Below, in pieces: positions 1-8,124 of a stretch of DNA of 59,941 nucleotides. A model generated the notes under the pieces. That model was given only the letters and a program-made list of their open reading frames with translations. It was not told the DNA's origin and ran no database searches. How positions within the stretch are numbered: position 1 is the first letter of the stretch; each line of letters starts with the position of its first letter. Where the stretch lies: assembly GCF_004167665.1 (NCBI RefSeq), contig NZ_SEWE01000031.1:1-59941 (forward strand), read 5' to 3'. A program made the position numbers and the translations under genes. The DNA comes from Hymenobacter persicinus. GTDB taxonomy: Bacteria > Bacteroidota > Bacteroidia > Cytophagales > Hymenobacteraceae.

Positions 1-144
1 TCGCTGGACATCTTCCTGGGCCCTTCCTACAACGGTGGCAGCATCGAAGTGAAGAGCACCAGCAACGGCAACGGCACGTTCGATGCCGGCCCGCTCACCG
101 GCTTCGGCGTCCGCACCGGCATCACCTTCGGTCTGGCTTTCTAG
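1..144 (+). CDS. Outer-membrane protein, C-terminal end only (partial)
   Basis: The window opens inside a reading frame that ends with TAG at 142-144. The visible 47 residues are rich in Gly, Ser and Asn and finish in GVRTGITFGLAF. Alternating hydrophobic residues and a terminal Phe are typical of the last strand of a small outer-membrane beta-barrel in Bacteroidota. The start and most of the protein lie outside the window, so the family cannot be named. A strong hairpin follows 27 bases after the stop. The barrel assignment is inference from the last strand only. Confidence 0.5.
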   Translation, partial: SLDIFLGPSYNGGSIEVKSTSNGNGTFDAGPLTGFGVRTGITFGLAF

Positions 145-170
145 ACCCGGCCCCCGCTGCTTACCCCAGC

Positions 171-205
171 AAAAAGCCCCGGCGCAGCATTGCGTCGGGG
201 CTTTT
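171..205. terminator. Bidirectional intrinsic terminator
   Basis: A 16-bp inverted repeat with one mismatch and a 4-base loop is bounded by AAAAA on the left and TTTTT on the right. It can end transcripts of the barrel gene (+) and of the spondin-domain gene (-). Confidence 0.85.
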
Positions 206-221
206 TGCTCGTTACAAAAGC

Positions 222-887
222 CTATTTGAGCAATTCCAGCACGAAATAACCGTAAGGCGCCGGGCTCCAGCCGGGCATGAGCTGAATCGGGGCGGCAGGC
301 GTAGTGGGTTGGTCGGAGGCGGTGTAGGTGGGGCCACTATCGGTGCCGGCATCGTAGAAGCGGGCCGCGACGCGGCGGGTGCTGGCCCAGCCATCGGCAG
401 AGAGTAATACTTCGGAGTCGAGAGCGGCAAACCAGTCGGGACTGGGCGCAATCATCGTCACGACCGACACGGCCGGCTGGTCGAGGCGCAAGCGGACAGT
501 GTCGGTGAGCACGCCGGGGGAGCTGACGGCCGTGCGGCCATCGAGCAGTCGGAAGGCGTGACCCTGACTGATGAGGGCATTGATTTCGGCGCGTAGGGCC
601 GCGTTGCTGCCGAGCTCCGCCATGTTTTTGATGCCCGGGCTAGCCAGGTTACCGACCTGAAAGAAGCGTCCGGGACCTGAAGCAGCGTGGCTGGCGCCAA
701 TAAGCGGGGAGAAGTGGGCACCCACCGGGTAGTCGCCGGGATGCGTGGCGGCACTCCAAGTGGCCTCAAACGTAACCCGGTACAGAGCCGTGGCGGATGG
801 CTGGGGACGCACCCAGTCGACGTCGGTGGCAGTGCGGTGGCAGGCCAGCAGCGTCGGCAGCAGTAGCAGGGGGAGAAGTCGGTTCAT
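222..887 (-). CDS. Spondin-domain lipoprotein
   Basis: The 221-residue product starts with a short hydrophobic signal ending in a lipobox-like LLAC at about residue 16, so it is probably a lipoprotein. Residues 35-110 match the spondin N-terminal domain: YRVTFEATWS, then HP, then AHFSPLIGASH, then a run about loss of the amino-acid ending 'MAELG'. In animals this domain is in extracellular matrix proteins; in bacteria it is found in secreted or surface proteins of unknown role. It is convergent with the barrel gene and shares its terminator. The gene stands alone. The domain call is good; the function is unknown. Confidence 0.8.
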   Translation of the reverse strand: MNRLLPLLLLPTLLACHRTATDVDWVRPQPSATALYRVTFEATWSAATHPGDYPVGAHFSPLIGASHAASGPGRFFQVGNLASPGIKNMAELGSNAALRAEINALISQGHAFRLLDGRTAVSSPGVLTDTVRLRLDQPAVSVVTMIAPSPDWFAALDSEVLLSADGWASTRRVAARFYDAGTDSGPTYTASDQPTTPAAPIQLMPGWSPAPYGYFVLELLK

Positions 888-970
888 GGCGGGGCCGGGC
901 TGATTAGCAACACTAACGCCAGACCAGGGCCTGCGGATTGTGCCGGCCCCCGAAAAAAGAGCGGCTATTT

Positions 971-1939
971 TCAGGCCCGGAACCGGCCCGTGGAGCGGGG
1001 GCGGCCAGTGGTAATTTCCTCCTTGCTTTCACCCTCGGGAATTTCACGGGTTTCGATGCGCACGGCGTGGGCCTTGGGCTGCACGCGCTGCCCGAAGGCG
1101 TCGGCAAATTCCTGGGTGAACTCGGCTCCGAAGAAGATAATCAGGGACGAGTAGTTCACCCACAGCAGCAGTACGATGGCCGAGCCGGCGGCCCCGAAGG
1201 CCGAGCCGGGATTGGCATAGGTGATGTAGGCTGCAATGAGGTACTTGCCGAGCATAAACAGCAGGGCCGTAATAAAGGCGCCTACGCCCACGTCGCGCCA
1301 GCGGATGATGGCGTCGGGTAAAAACCGGTAAATCAGGGCAAACAGCAGGGTGGTGATGAAGAGCGAAAGCACAAAGTCGATGCCGTGGATGAGCAGCACC
1401 GTGACTTCGGGCAGCAGGCGCTGCAGATAATCGGTGAAGGCCGACAGCACGGCGCTGATGACAAACGAAATCAGCAGCAGCAGGGCTACGCTCAGGATCA
1501 GGCCGAACGACAAGAACCGGTCGTGCACAAACTGCCAGATGCCGTTGCGGGGCTTCACCTTCAGATTCCAGATGTCGTTGATGCTTTCCTGCAGGGTCAC
1601 GAAAAACGTGGTGGCGGCAAAAATCAAGGTGCCGATGCCCAGCACCGCCGCGAAGCCGCTGCGTTCCTGCTGGTTGAATTCGTTGATATTATCCTGGATG
1701 AACTTGGCTGTGTCGGCGCCCACGAGGCCTTTCATCTGGGCGTACACTTCCCCCGTAATGGCCTCCGACCCAAACAGGGACCCGGCCACGGCAATGACGA
1801 TGATAAGCAGGGGCGGCAGGGAAAAAACGGTGTAGTACGACAGCGCCGCCGCGTGGCGGAAGGAGTTGTTGTTCATAAACTCGCCCGCCGTCGTTTTCAT
1901 GATGTCGACAACGTTGGAGAAAGAATAGTGCGTGGCCAT
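971..1939 (-). CDS. YihY/BrkB-family inner-membrane protein
   Basis: The 322-residue product has five to six hydrophobic segments (about residues 35-55, 100-120, 140-165, 180-205, 215-240 and 250-275). The N-terminal RHAAALSYYTVFSLPPLLI and the later WRDVGVGAFITALLF and ASGSAIVLLLWVNYSSLIIFFGAEF-type region are hallmarks of the YihY/BrkB family. These are integral membrane proteins once misannotated as ribonuclease BN; their transport role is not settled. The C-terminal 45 residues are charged and probably cytoplasmic. The ATG at 1937-1939 gives the usual family N-terminus. It stands alone between unrelated genes. Confidence 0.9.
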   Translation of the reverse strand: MATHYSFSNVVDIMKTTAGEFMNNNSFRHAAALSYYTVFSLPPLLIIVIAVAGSLFGSEAITGEVYAQMKGLVGADTAKFIQDNINEFNQQERSGFAAVLGIGTLIFAATTFFVTLQESINDIWNLKVKPRNGIWQFVHDRFLSFGLILSVALLLLISFVISAVLSAFTDYLQRLLPEVTVLLIHGIDFVLSLFITTLLFALIYRFLPDAIIRWRDVGVGAFITALLFMLGKYLIAAYITYANPGSAFGAAGSAIVLLLWVNYSSLIIFFGAEFTQEFADAFGQRVQPKAHAVRIETREIPEGESKEEITTGRPRSTGRFRA

Positions 1940-2098
1940 GCCGGTGGGTCAGGTGAAGAGTTGCCTCCCTACTACGGGCCGGTTGCGCGGGGCGTTGGCA
2001 AAAAACCGGCGGCGGCCAGGTAATTTGCGTACACGTCCGCGGAGTCCCGGCCGCGTCGGCGGCGTCTACTGTTTAGCTTACTGCTCAGCTCGTCTGTT

Positions 2099-2914
2099 AT
2101 GAAAAAAACTGTTTTTCGGCCTTGTTTTGCCGCTTTACTGGCAGCTGGCCTGCTGCTGTCGGCTTCCGCCGGCGCCCAGCAACCCACCGCATTCCGGGCC
2201 GCCAAAGTGAAGCCCTATCCGGCCGGCACCGGCTTCGATAAAGCTGGCTCCGACGCCAAAGCCCAGGCCCTGGCCGACCGGGTGATGGCGCAGATGGGCG
2301 GCTACGAAGCCTGGCAGAGTGCCCACTTCATCGGCTGGAACTTCTTCGGCGACCAGTACCAGGTCTGGGACAAGTACACCGGCGACTTTCACTGGCAGAA
2401 GGGCGACCTGGTGGCCAACTACAACCTGAACACCAAGGTGGGCCACGCCTACAAGGCCGGGCAGGACATCAGCACGACCGAGGAGGGCAAGAAGTTGCTC
2501 GACAAGATGTACCCGGTGTGGGTGAACAACTCCTGGTGGCTGGTAATGCCCTTCAAGCTCAAGGACTCGGGCGTGACGCTGACTTCGAAAGGCGCGGGCA
2601 AGCTGATGGACGGCACGGCCGCCGAGGTGCTCAACATGACGTTTAAGAACGTGGGCGTGACGCCCGACAACAAGTACGAGCTGCTGGTCAACCCCAAAAC
2701 CAACCTCATTGAGGAGTGGGCCTACTTTCCCAAGGCCACCGACGCCCAGCCCGCCTTCCGCCGCCGTTGGAGCGAGTACAAGCCCTACGGCCCCATCCTG
2801 CTCGCCGCCGACCGCACCGACGGCAAGGACGGCCGCCGCCTCGACCATCTGGCCGTCGTCAATTCTGTCCCCGCCGGCCTCATGCAAAGCCCCACGCCGG
2901 TGGAGAAATTGTGA
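2099..2914 (+). CDS. Secreted protein of unknown function (DUF6503-like)
   Basis: The 271-residue product has a clear signal peptide (KK, then a hydrophobic stretch, cleavage near AGAQQ at about residue 25). The mature part contains VMAQMGGYEAWQ, WNFFGDQYQVWDKYTG and WWLVMPFKLKDSG, which I associate with Bacteroidota periplasmic proteins of a LolA/LolB-like fold (DUF6503); that link is from memory. These may bind a lipid or other hydrophobic ligand, but none has a firm role known to me. The stop codon lies inside the first unit of an 8-bp repeat array that pairs with an array at the end of the convergent DUF3891 gene. Confidence 0.65.
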   Translation: MKKTVFRPCFAALLAAGLLLSASAGAQQPTAFRAAKVKPYPAGTGFDKAGSDAKAQALADRVMAQMGGYEAWQSAHFIGWNFFGDQYQVWDKYTGDFHWQKGDLVANYNLNTKVGHAYKAGQDISTTEEGKKLLDKMYPVWVNNSWWLVMPFKLKDSGVTLTSKGAGKLMDGTAAEVLNMTFKNVGVTPDNKYELLVNPKTNLIEEWAYFPKATDAQPAFRRRWSEYKPYGPILLAADRTDGKDGRRLDHLAVVNSVPAGLMQSPTPVEKL

Positions 2915-2966
2915 GGTGGTGAACTGGTGCGTTGTCGTTCGGGTGATGGGCCGGTCATGGTGAGGC
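2911..2966 (+). repeat. 8-bp GTGA repeat array, left arm
   Basis: Units GTGAGGTG, GTGAACTG and GTGCGTTG lie head to tail from 2911, with further GTGA units in shifted phase at 2943 and 2960. The first unit includes the TGA stop of the upstream gene. Positions 2910-2940 are an imperfect reverse complement of 3138-3168. Confidence 0.8.
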
Positions 2967-3016
2967 GCCAGCTGAAGCAAAGCGTCTTCTGATGTGTAAG
3001 CAGCTCCTTTCCTGCA

Positions 3017-3050
3017 AAAAGCCCCGGCGTATGCATACGCCGGGGCTTTT
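3017..3050. terminator. Bidirectional terminator (perfect palindrome)
   Basis: A 34-base perfect palindrome, AAAAGCCCCGGCGTATGC and its mirror, with A- and T-tracts at the ends. It lies between convergent genes and can serve both. Confidence 0.85.
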
Positions 3051-3069
3051 CAGTTTACGGGGTTCAGCG

Positions 3070-3115
3070 TGTTGTCCAGAACGAATTGCTTCGCGTTGCT
3101 CGCCATGACAGAAGG
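3070..3115. repeat. Possible REP-like intergenic sequence
   Basis: A GC-rich non-coding stretch with CGAATTGCTTCGCG followed by TTGCTCGCCATGACAG. It resembles one arm of the short palindromic repeats scattered in related genomes, as I remember them. No second copy is seen in the window, so the call is tentative. Confidence 0.35.
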
Positions 3116-3137
3116 CACAACCGGAACCGCGCCGGTC

Positions 3138-3179
3138 GGACGACAACGCGCCAGCTCACCACCTCACCCTTTCACAGTT
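3138..3179 (-). repeat. 8-bp TCAC repeat array, right arm
   Basis: Units TCACCACC, TCACCCTT and TCACAGTT lie in phase at 3156-3179. The last contains the TGA stop of the DUF3891 gene (read on the minus strand). Together with the CGACAACGCG stretch before it, the array mirrors 2910-2940 over about 31 bases with about four mismatches. Confidence 0.8.
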
Positions 3180-3903
3180 TTGCTACTTCCCAGTTCAGCG
3201 TTTCGATGGGGGCTTCGCGCAGGGCGGCAGCTAGTTCGGTGTCGTCTTTGAACTGGAGCTGGGCGAGCAGGCTGGCTTCGACGCTCAGGGTAAACTGCTG
3301 GGCTTTGAACGGCCAGGGCGTGACGGTGAGGGGGCCGTCGGGGGCGGGGCGGCGCACGTCGTAGCGCTGGCCGTCGGCGCCGGTGTAGATTTCTAGGGCC
3401 CGGCTCATTTCGGGTAGCTCCTGCCGACACAGAATCAGGCTGAGCCGGTCGCACCAGTGCATCAGGTCGTAGGCGCGCTGGGCTTCCGGCTTGCTCACTT
3501 TCAGCTGCCGCCGCCAAGCCTGCTGGCTGGCGCGCTGCTCATCCAGGAAGGCGTCGGTAGCCGGGTTCTGCCCGCGCAGGGGTTCGTAGAGCGTGCTCAG
3601 GTGCAGGCTGGTCAGCAGGCAGCGCCACCGGCCCTGAAACCGCGCGGCTTTCATGACGCCCCGGGCTTGTTCGAGCGAAAATTCCTGGAGCGAAAAGTCG
3701 GCGGGAGCCCCGGCGGGCGTCAGGCCGTAGTGTCCGTCCCAGGTGGGCTGCTCGTCGTCGTGCTGGGCAATGGCGGCCAGGATGCTCACCCACCGGTCGG
3801 CGGGCCCAAACGGCTCCCAGTGCCAGGCCAGCTGGGCCGCCAGCAGGGCGTGGGCCTGCTGGTAGATGATTTGCCAGCCGGCATTGGTCAGGTTTACAAT
3901 CAT
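3172..3903 (-). CDS. DUF3891 family protein
   Basis: The 243-residue soluble product begins MIVNLTNAGWQIIYQQAHALLAAQLAWHW and continues with AIAQHDDEQPTW and FSLEQARGVMKAARFQG. This is the pattern of DUF3891 proteins, with conserved His/Asp residues (QAHALLA, QHDD) reminiscent of an HD-type metal site. No enzymatic activity is established. There is no signal peptide. It converges with the DUF6503-like gene, and its stop codon lies in a TCAC repeat unit. Confidence 0.8.
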   Translation of the reverse strand: MIVNLTNAGWQIIYQQAHALLAAQLAWHWEPFGPADRWVSILAAIAQHDDEQPTWDGHYGLTPAGAPADFSLQEFSLEQARGVMKAARFQGRWRCLLTSLHLSTLYEPLRGQNPATDAFLDEQRASQQAWRRQLKVSKPEAQRAYDLMHWCDRLSLILCRQELPEMSRALEIYTGADGQRYDVRRPAPDGPLTVTPWPFKAQQFTLSVEASLLAQLQFKDDTELAAALREAPIETLNWEVAKL

Positions 3904-3964
3904 ATGCTAAAGGCGTTCAGACTCAAAAACGTGACCGACGACCGGAGGTTTGCTGTCAATCAAG

Positions 3965-3999
3965 GAAAACAAAAACGCCCCACCAAAGAAGGCGGGGCG
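3965..3999 (-). terminator. Terminator of the downstream 162-residue gene
   Basis: Read on the minus strand, a 9-bp stem with one mismatch and a 6-base loop is followed by TTTTTGTTTT. It lies 25 bases past the stop of the gene ending at 4025. Confidence 0.75.
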
Positions 4000-4024
4000 G
4001 GTAAGTGGCCGTGATGACCAAGCA

Positions 4025-4513
4025 TCAGGAAGTGACGGAAGTAGTGGCGGCTATATGCTGGAGCAATTGTTCGGCCCAATAGGCCGGGAGCTCAATGTTG
4101 ACGCCCCCAACCCGAAACCGGCCGGGCGTGTACTCCGTGTCGCTAAAGCTTGTAACCTGGAATGGGGCCGGCGTCTGTAGGATTTCGATGTCGGTATAAG
4201 GAATCTGGACTACCAGGCCCGATAAATCCATATTCTGAAGTATCCAGCACTGGGCTTCAAATCTGAACCTAAGTCCGTTGTTATACTGGACGGGGCCTAC
4301 TACACCCGACAGGTATTCAGTGGGACGGATGACTTGTGCTATTCCGTACTGCTGGTGTAGCTGCTGCCAGCCCGGTTGAAACGGGTTGAAAAAGCGAACC
4401 AAGCCCCGGCGTGTCAGCGTCCTAAAGAAAAACCGGATACACAGGAAGGCCAGGCCAAGTTGGATGACAGTCCCACCAATCGATACCAAAGCAGTTCCCA
4501 GGTTCAACAACAT
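4025..4513 (-). CDS. Membrane-anchored hypothetical protein
   Basis: The 162-residue product has one N-terminal hydrophobic segment (about residues 5-28), then a basic stretch (RTLTRRGLVR), then a soluble domain rich in aromatic residues and beta-strand-like patterns. I do not recognise the family. Its codons are noticeably less GC-rich than those of neighbours, which hints at recent arrival or weak selection. The start is only six bases from the end of tdh upstream, so it is probably co-transcribed with tdh. Confidence 0.6.
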   Translation of the reverse strand: MLLNLGTALVSIGGTVIQLGLAFLCIRFFFRTLTRRGLVRFFNPFQPGWQQLHQQYGIAQVIRPTEYLSGVVGPVQYNNGLRFRFEAQCWILQNMDLSGLVVQIPYTDIEILQTPAPFQVTSFSDTEYTPGRFRVGGVNIELPAYWAEQLLQHIAATTSVTS

Positions 4514-4519
4514 GCGCTT

Positions 4520-5506
4520 CTACTTCAGCACCAAGGCTTCCTTCAAATGCAGCAGCATGTCGGCCGTCATCTTGTCGAGGTCGAAGTCGGGCTGCCAGCC
4601 CCAGTCCTGGCGGGCGCGGGAGTCGTCGATGCTGGCGGGCCAGGAGTCGGCAATCTGCTGGCGCGAATCGGGCTGGTAAGTAACCTGGAAGTCGGGGATA
4701 TGGCGCTGGATGCTGGCCGTAATTTCCCGGGGGCTGAAGCTCATGGCGCCTAGGTTGTACGACGAGCGAATCTTGATCTGCTCGGCCGGCGCGTGCATCA
4801 GGTCGAGCGTCGCCTTCAGTGCGTCGGGCATGTACATCATCGGCAGGTAGGTGTCTTCGGAGAGGAAGCACTCATAATTCTGTCCGGCCACGGCCTTGTG
4901 GTAGATGTCGACGGCGTAGTCGGTGGTGCCGCCGCCGGGCAGGCTCTTGTAGCCAATCAGGCCGGGGTAGCGCAGGCTGCGCACGTCCAGGCCGTGCTTA
5001 CGGAAGTACCACTCGCACCACTGTTCCCCGGCCAGCTTGCTGATGCCGTACACCGTGTTGGGGTTCATGATGGTGAGCTGGGGCGTATTGTCGCGGGGCG
5101 TATCGGGGCCAAACACGGCAATGGAGCTGGGCCAGTACACCTGCTGCACGCCCAAATCCACGGAGGCGTCGAGCACGTTGAACAGGCCGTCCATGTTGAG
5201 CTGCCAGCCAAACTTGGGGTTTTTCTCCGCCGTGGCCGACAGTAGCGCCGCCAAGTGGTACACCTGCTTGGGCTTGTACTGGCGCATCACGTCTTCCAGG
5301 CGGTTTTTATCGAGCACGTCGAGCAGCTCGAAGGGGCCGGCCTGCTGGGTTTCAACGTCTTTGGGGGCGCGCACGTCGGCGGCTACCACGTTGGAGGCGC
5401 CGTAGCGCTGCCGCAGCTCCTGGGTGAGCTCGAGGCCCAGCTGGCCGCCGGCGCCGATAACGAGGATGGTGTCGCCGGGAGTGGCGGAAGGGCTGGATGT
5501 GCTCAT
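4520..5506 (-). CDS. tdh: L-threonine 3-dehydrogenase, NAD-dependent epimerase type
   Basis: This enzyme oxidises L-threonine to 2-amino-3-ketobutyrate with NAD. The 328-residue protein has an N-terminal Rossmann motif (ILVIGAGGQLG at about 14-24), the short-chain YxxxK pair in VYGISKLAGEQW, and the PGLIGYKSLPGGGTTDYAVDIYHKAV segment specific to the epimerase-like threonine dehydrogenases found in Bacteroidota and animals. The ATG at 5504-5506 was chosen over longer in-frame starts because MSTSSPS precedes the Rossmann strand directly. The partner kbl lies 1.3 kb away in the opposite direction, completing the threonine-to-glycine route. Confidence 0.92.
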   Translation of the reverse strand: MSTSSPSATPGDTILVIGAGGQLGLELTQELRQRYGASNVVAADVRAPKDVETQQAGPFELLDVLDKNRLEDVMRQYKPKQVYHLAALLSATAEKNPKFGWQLNMDGLFNVLDASVDLGVQQVYWPSSIAVFGPDTPRDNTPQLTIMNPNTVYGISKLAGEQWCEWYFRKHGLDVRSLRYPGLIGYKSLPGGGTTDYAVDIYHKAVAGQNYECFLSEDTYLPMMYMPDALKATLDLMHAPAEQIKIRSSYNLGAMSFSPREITASIQRHIPDFQVTYQPDSRQQIADSWPASIDDSRARQDWGWQPDFDLDKMTADMLLHLKEALVLK

Positions 5507-5648
5507 TCGGAAGAGTTGGGGGAAAAGGGTGGGGAAGGAATGCAAAGATACGGTGCGGCCCGGCTTTGGGTGGCATCCGGTGGGCGCGTCTGCTGCTCGC
5601 AACCCTCCGCCGGCGTTTGGTATCCTTGCCTTATCTTAATCGGCTCCT

Positions 5649-6698
5649 ATGCGCTACTCTCTTCTTTTTGCCGGACTGCTGAGTCTGCCCCAGGCCGCCG
5701 CGGCCCAGGCGCTACTGCCCGCCGCCCGCCCCGCCTACCGCAACCTCGTGATGGAAGGCGGGGGCATCCGGGGCATTGCCTACGGTGGCGCCCTGGCGGA
5801 GCTCGAAACCAAGGGCGTGCTGGCCGGGATTCAGCGGGTCGGCGGCACCTCGGCGGGCGCCATTCAGGCGGCCCTGCTGGCGGTGGGCTACACGCCGGCC
5901 GAAATTATCCGCGTCGTCAACGAGATGCCGGTGCAGCGGCTCAACGACGGGCGCCTGATTTTCTTCGGAGGCAGCACCCGCCTGATTACGCAGTACGGCT
6001 GGTACCGCGGCGACCAGTTTACGCGCTTCATGGGCGAGCTGGTGGCCCGCAAAACCGGTTCGGCCGACCTCACCCTGGGCCAGCTCCACGACTTAGCAAA
6101 GCAGGGCAAAGGCCGCGACCTGTACGTGACGGGCACCAACCTGACCCGCCAGCAGGTGCAGGTGTTCAGCTACGAAACCCACCCCGACCTGCGCGTGGCC
6201 GACGCCGTGCGCATCAGCATGAGCATCCCGCTGTATTTCCGCGCCGTGCTCCTCGACCAGCAGGGCCACGTGGTGCGGCAGCCCGCCCGCAATCAGGCGG
6301 TGGAAGTATTGGTCGATGGAGGACTGCTGGCCAACTACCCCCTGGATTTATTTGACCAACCCCGCTACCTGCCCGCCGGCGCTACGGGCGGTGTGAATCC
6401 CGAAACCCTGGGTTTGCGCCTCGACCGGCCCGAGCAACTTGCCTACGACACCACGGCCACCGGGCGGCAGCAGCTGGCCCCGTACACTATCAACAGCTTC
6501 GGCTCCTACGTCGGGGCTCTCTACAACGTGGCCATCGAAAACCTGAACCCGCCCCACGCCACCGACTGGGCCCGCACCGTCAGCATCAGCACGGCGGGCT
6601 TCAATCCCAAGATCAAGCGCATTGCGCCGGCCCAGAAGCAGCAGCTCATGGATAGTGGCCGGGCCGGCGTGCGCGCCTTTCTGGCCCGCCGCCCGTAA
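5649..6698 (+). CDS. Patatin-like phospholipase, secreted
   Basis: The 349-residue product has a signal peptide (MRYSLLFAGLLSLPQAAAAQ). The patatin fold follows at once: oxyanion loop MEGGGIRGIAYGGAL, nucleophile elbow GGTSAGAI (Ser of GxSxG), and catalytic Asp in VDGGLLANYP. All catalytic elements are present, so lipid acyl-hydrolase activity is likely, in the periplasm or at the surface. It lies between divergent tdh and co-directional kbl. A TATCCTTG box sits about 20 bases before the ATG. Confidence 0.9.
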   Translation: MRYSLLFAGLLSLPQAAAAQALLPAARPAYRNLVMEGGGIRGIAYGGALAELETKGVLAGIQRVGGTSAGAIQAALLAVGYTPAEIIRVVNEMPVQRLNDGRLIFFGGSTRLITQYGWYRGDQFTRFMGELVARKTGSADLTLGQLHDLAKQGKGRDLYVTGTNLTRQQVQVFSYETHPDLRVADAVRISMSIPLYFRAVLLDQQGHVVRQPARNQAVEVLVDGGLLANYPLDLFDQPRYLPAGATGGVNPETLGLRLDRPEQLAYDTTATGRQQLAPYTINSFGSYVGALYNVAIENLNPPHATDWARTVSISTAGFNPKIKRIAPAQKQQLMDSGRAGVRAFLARRP

Positions 6699-6739
6699 GC
6701 TCCAGACCCGGGCAGCCCGCAAGGGATGGCGCCAACGGT

Positions 6740-6747
6740 TACCTTTG
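6740..6747 (+). promoter_or_regulatory. TACCTTTG promoter box of kbl
   Basis: An exact match to the Bacteroidota TAnnTTTG element, 41 bases before the kbl ATG. Confidence 0.7.
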
Positions 6748-6759
6748 CCGTACCCCACT

Positions 6760-6788
6760 CACAAGTTCACCATTTCACCACTTCACCC
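6760..6788 (+). repeat. 8-bp TCAC repeat array in the kbl leader
   Basis: Units TCACAAGT, TCACCATT and TCACCACT, then TCACCC, run directly into the kbl start codon. It is the same unit type as at 3156 and 38099, but here in a 5' leader. Confidence 0.8.
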
Positions 6789-8036
6789 ATGTACCGCACC
6801 CTCCAGCCCGACCTTCAGCAGCAGCTCCAGGAAATCAAAGACAACGGCCTCTACAAACAGGAGCGCGTGATTACCTCGCCCCAGGGCGCCGAAATTGAAA
6901 CGGCCGAAGCAGGAGAGGTGCTGAACTTCTGCGCCAACAACTACCTGGGCCTCTCGTCCCACCCCGAGGTTATCAAGGCGGCCAAGCACGCCATCGACAC
7001 CCACGGCTACGGCATGTCGTCGGTGCGCTTTATCTGCGGCACCCAGGACATTCACAAGGAGCTGGAAGCCAAGCTGGCCGAGTTTCTGGGCACCGAGGAT
7101 ACCATCCTCTACGCCGCCGCCTTCGACGCCAACGGCGGGGTGTTCGAGCCCCTGTTCAACGAGCAGGATGCCATTATCAGTGATGCCCTGAACCACGCTT
7201 CCATCATCGACGGCGTGCGCCTGTGCAAGGCCCAGCGCTACCGCTACACCCACAACGACATGGCCGACCTGGAAGCCCAGCTCCAGGACGCGGTGGCCAA
7301 GGGCACCCGCCACCGCATCATCGTCACCGACGGCTCGTTCAGCATGGACGGCACCATTGCCCAGCTCGACAAAATCTGCGACCTGGCCGACAAGTACCAG
7401 GCCCTGGTCATGATTGACGAGTGCCACTCGATGGGCTTCCTGGGCAAAACCGGCCGCGGCACCCACGAGTACCGCAATGTGCTGGGCCGCGTCGACATTA
7501 TCACCGGCACGCTGGGTAAGGCGTTGGGCGGGGCCATGGGCGGCTTCACCTCGGGCCGCAAGGAAATCATCGACATGCTGCGTCAGCGCAGCCGCCCGTA
7601 CTTGTTTTCCAACACCCTGGCCCCGGCCATCGTGGGCGCCTCGCTGCGGGTGCTGGAGCTGCTCACCGAAAGCACCCAGCTCCGCGACCAGCTCGAGGAA
7701 AACACCAAGTACTTCCGCGAGAAAATGACGGCCGCCGGCTTCGACATCAAACCCGGCGAGCATCCTATCGTGCCCGTCATGCTCTACGACGCCAAGCTCA
7801 GCCAGGAATTCGCGGCTAAAATGCTGGAAAAGGGCATTTATGTAGTCGGTTTCTACTTCCCCGTGGTGCCCAAGGGCCAGGCCCGCATCCGGGTGCAGCT
7901 CTCGGCCGCCCACACCCGCGCCCACCTCGACAAGGCCATTGCCGCGTTCATCGAAGTCGGTAAGGAGCTGGGCACGCTCAAGGACCGCTCGGCCCAGCAG
8001 CCCGAAGCCGGGCAAATCGTGACCAACACGCCGTAA
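6789..8036 (+). CDS. kbl: Glycine C-acetyltransferase (2-amino-3-ketobutyrate CoA ligase)
   Basis: A PLP enzyme of the alpha-oxoamine synthase family that cleaves 2-amino-3-ketobutyrate with CoA to glycine and acetyl-CoA. The product is 415 residues, slightly longer than the usual 398. Visible are [27 protein letters not shown], the [15 protein letters not shown] cofactor-binding segment, and the PLP lysine in [14 protein letters not shown]. The ATG at 6789 gives the standard N-terminus (MYRTLQPDL), so upstream in-frame starts were rejected. It works with tdh. Its leader carries three TCAC repeat units. Confidence 0.96.
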   Translation: MYRTLQPDLQQQLQEIKDNGLYKQERVITSPQGAEIETAEAGEVLNFCANNYLGLSSHPEVIKAAKHAIDTHGYGMSSVRFICGTQDIHKELEAKLAEFLGTEDTILYAAAFDANGGVFEPLFNEQDAIISDALNHASIIDGVRLCKAQRYRYTHNDMADLEAQLQDAVAKGTRHRIIVTDGSFSMDGTIAQLDKICDLADKYQALVMIDECHSMGFLGKTGRGTHEYRNVLGRVDIITGTLGKALGGAMGGFTSGRKEIIDMLRQRSRPYLFSNTLAPAIVGASLRVLELLTESTQLRDQLEENTKYFREKMTAAGFDIKPGEHPIVPVMLYDAKLSQEFAAKMLEKGIYVVGFYFPVVPKGQARIRVQLSAAHTRAHLDKAIAAFIEVGKELGTLKDRSAQQPEAGQIVTNTP

Positions 8037-8060
8037 ACAAGCTATTTGGACGTAGAAATA

Positions 8061-8097
8061 GGGCTGACTATCCTGTTGATAGTCAGCCCTCTTTTTT
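8061..8097 (+). terminator. Terminator of kbl
   Basis: A perfect 12-bp stem (GGGCTGACTATC) with a 5-base loop followed by TCTTTTTT, 25 bases after the kbl stop. Confidence 0.85.
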
Positions 8098-8124
8098 GAT
8101 TGCGGAGGTAAAGGCCGCCGCTGT

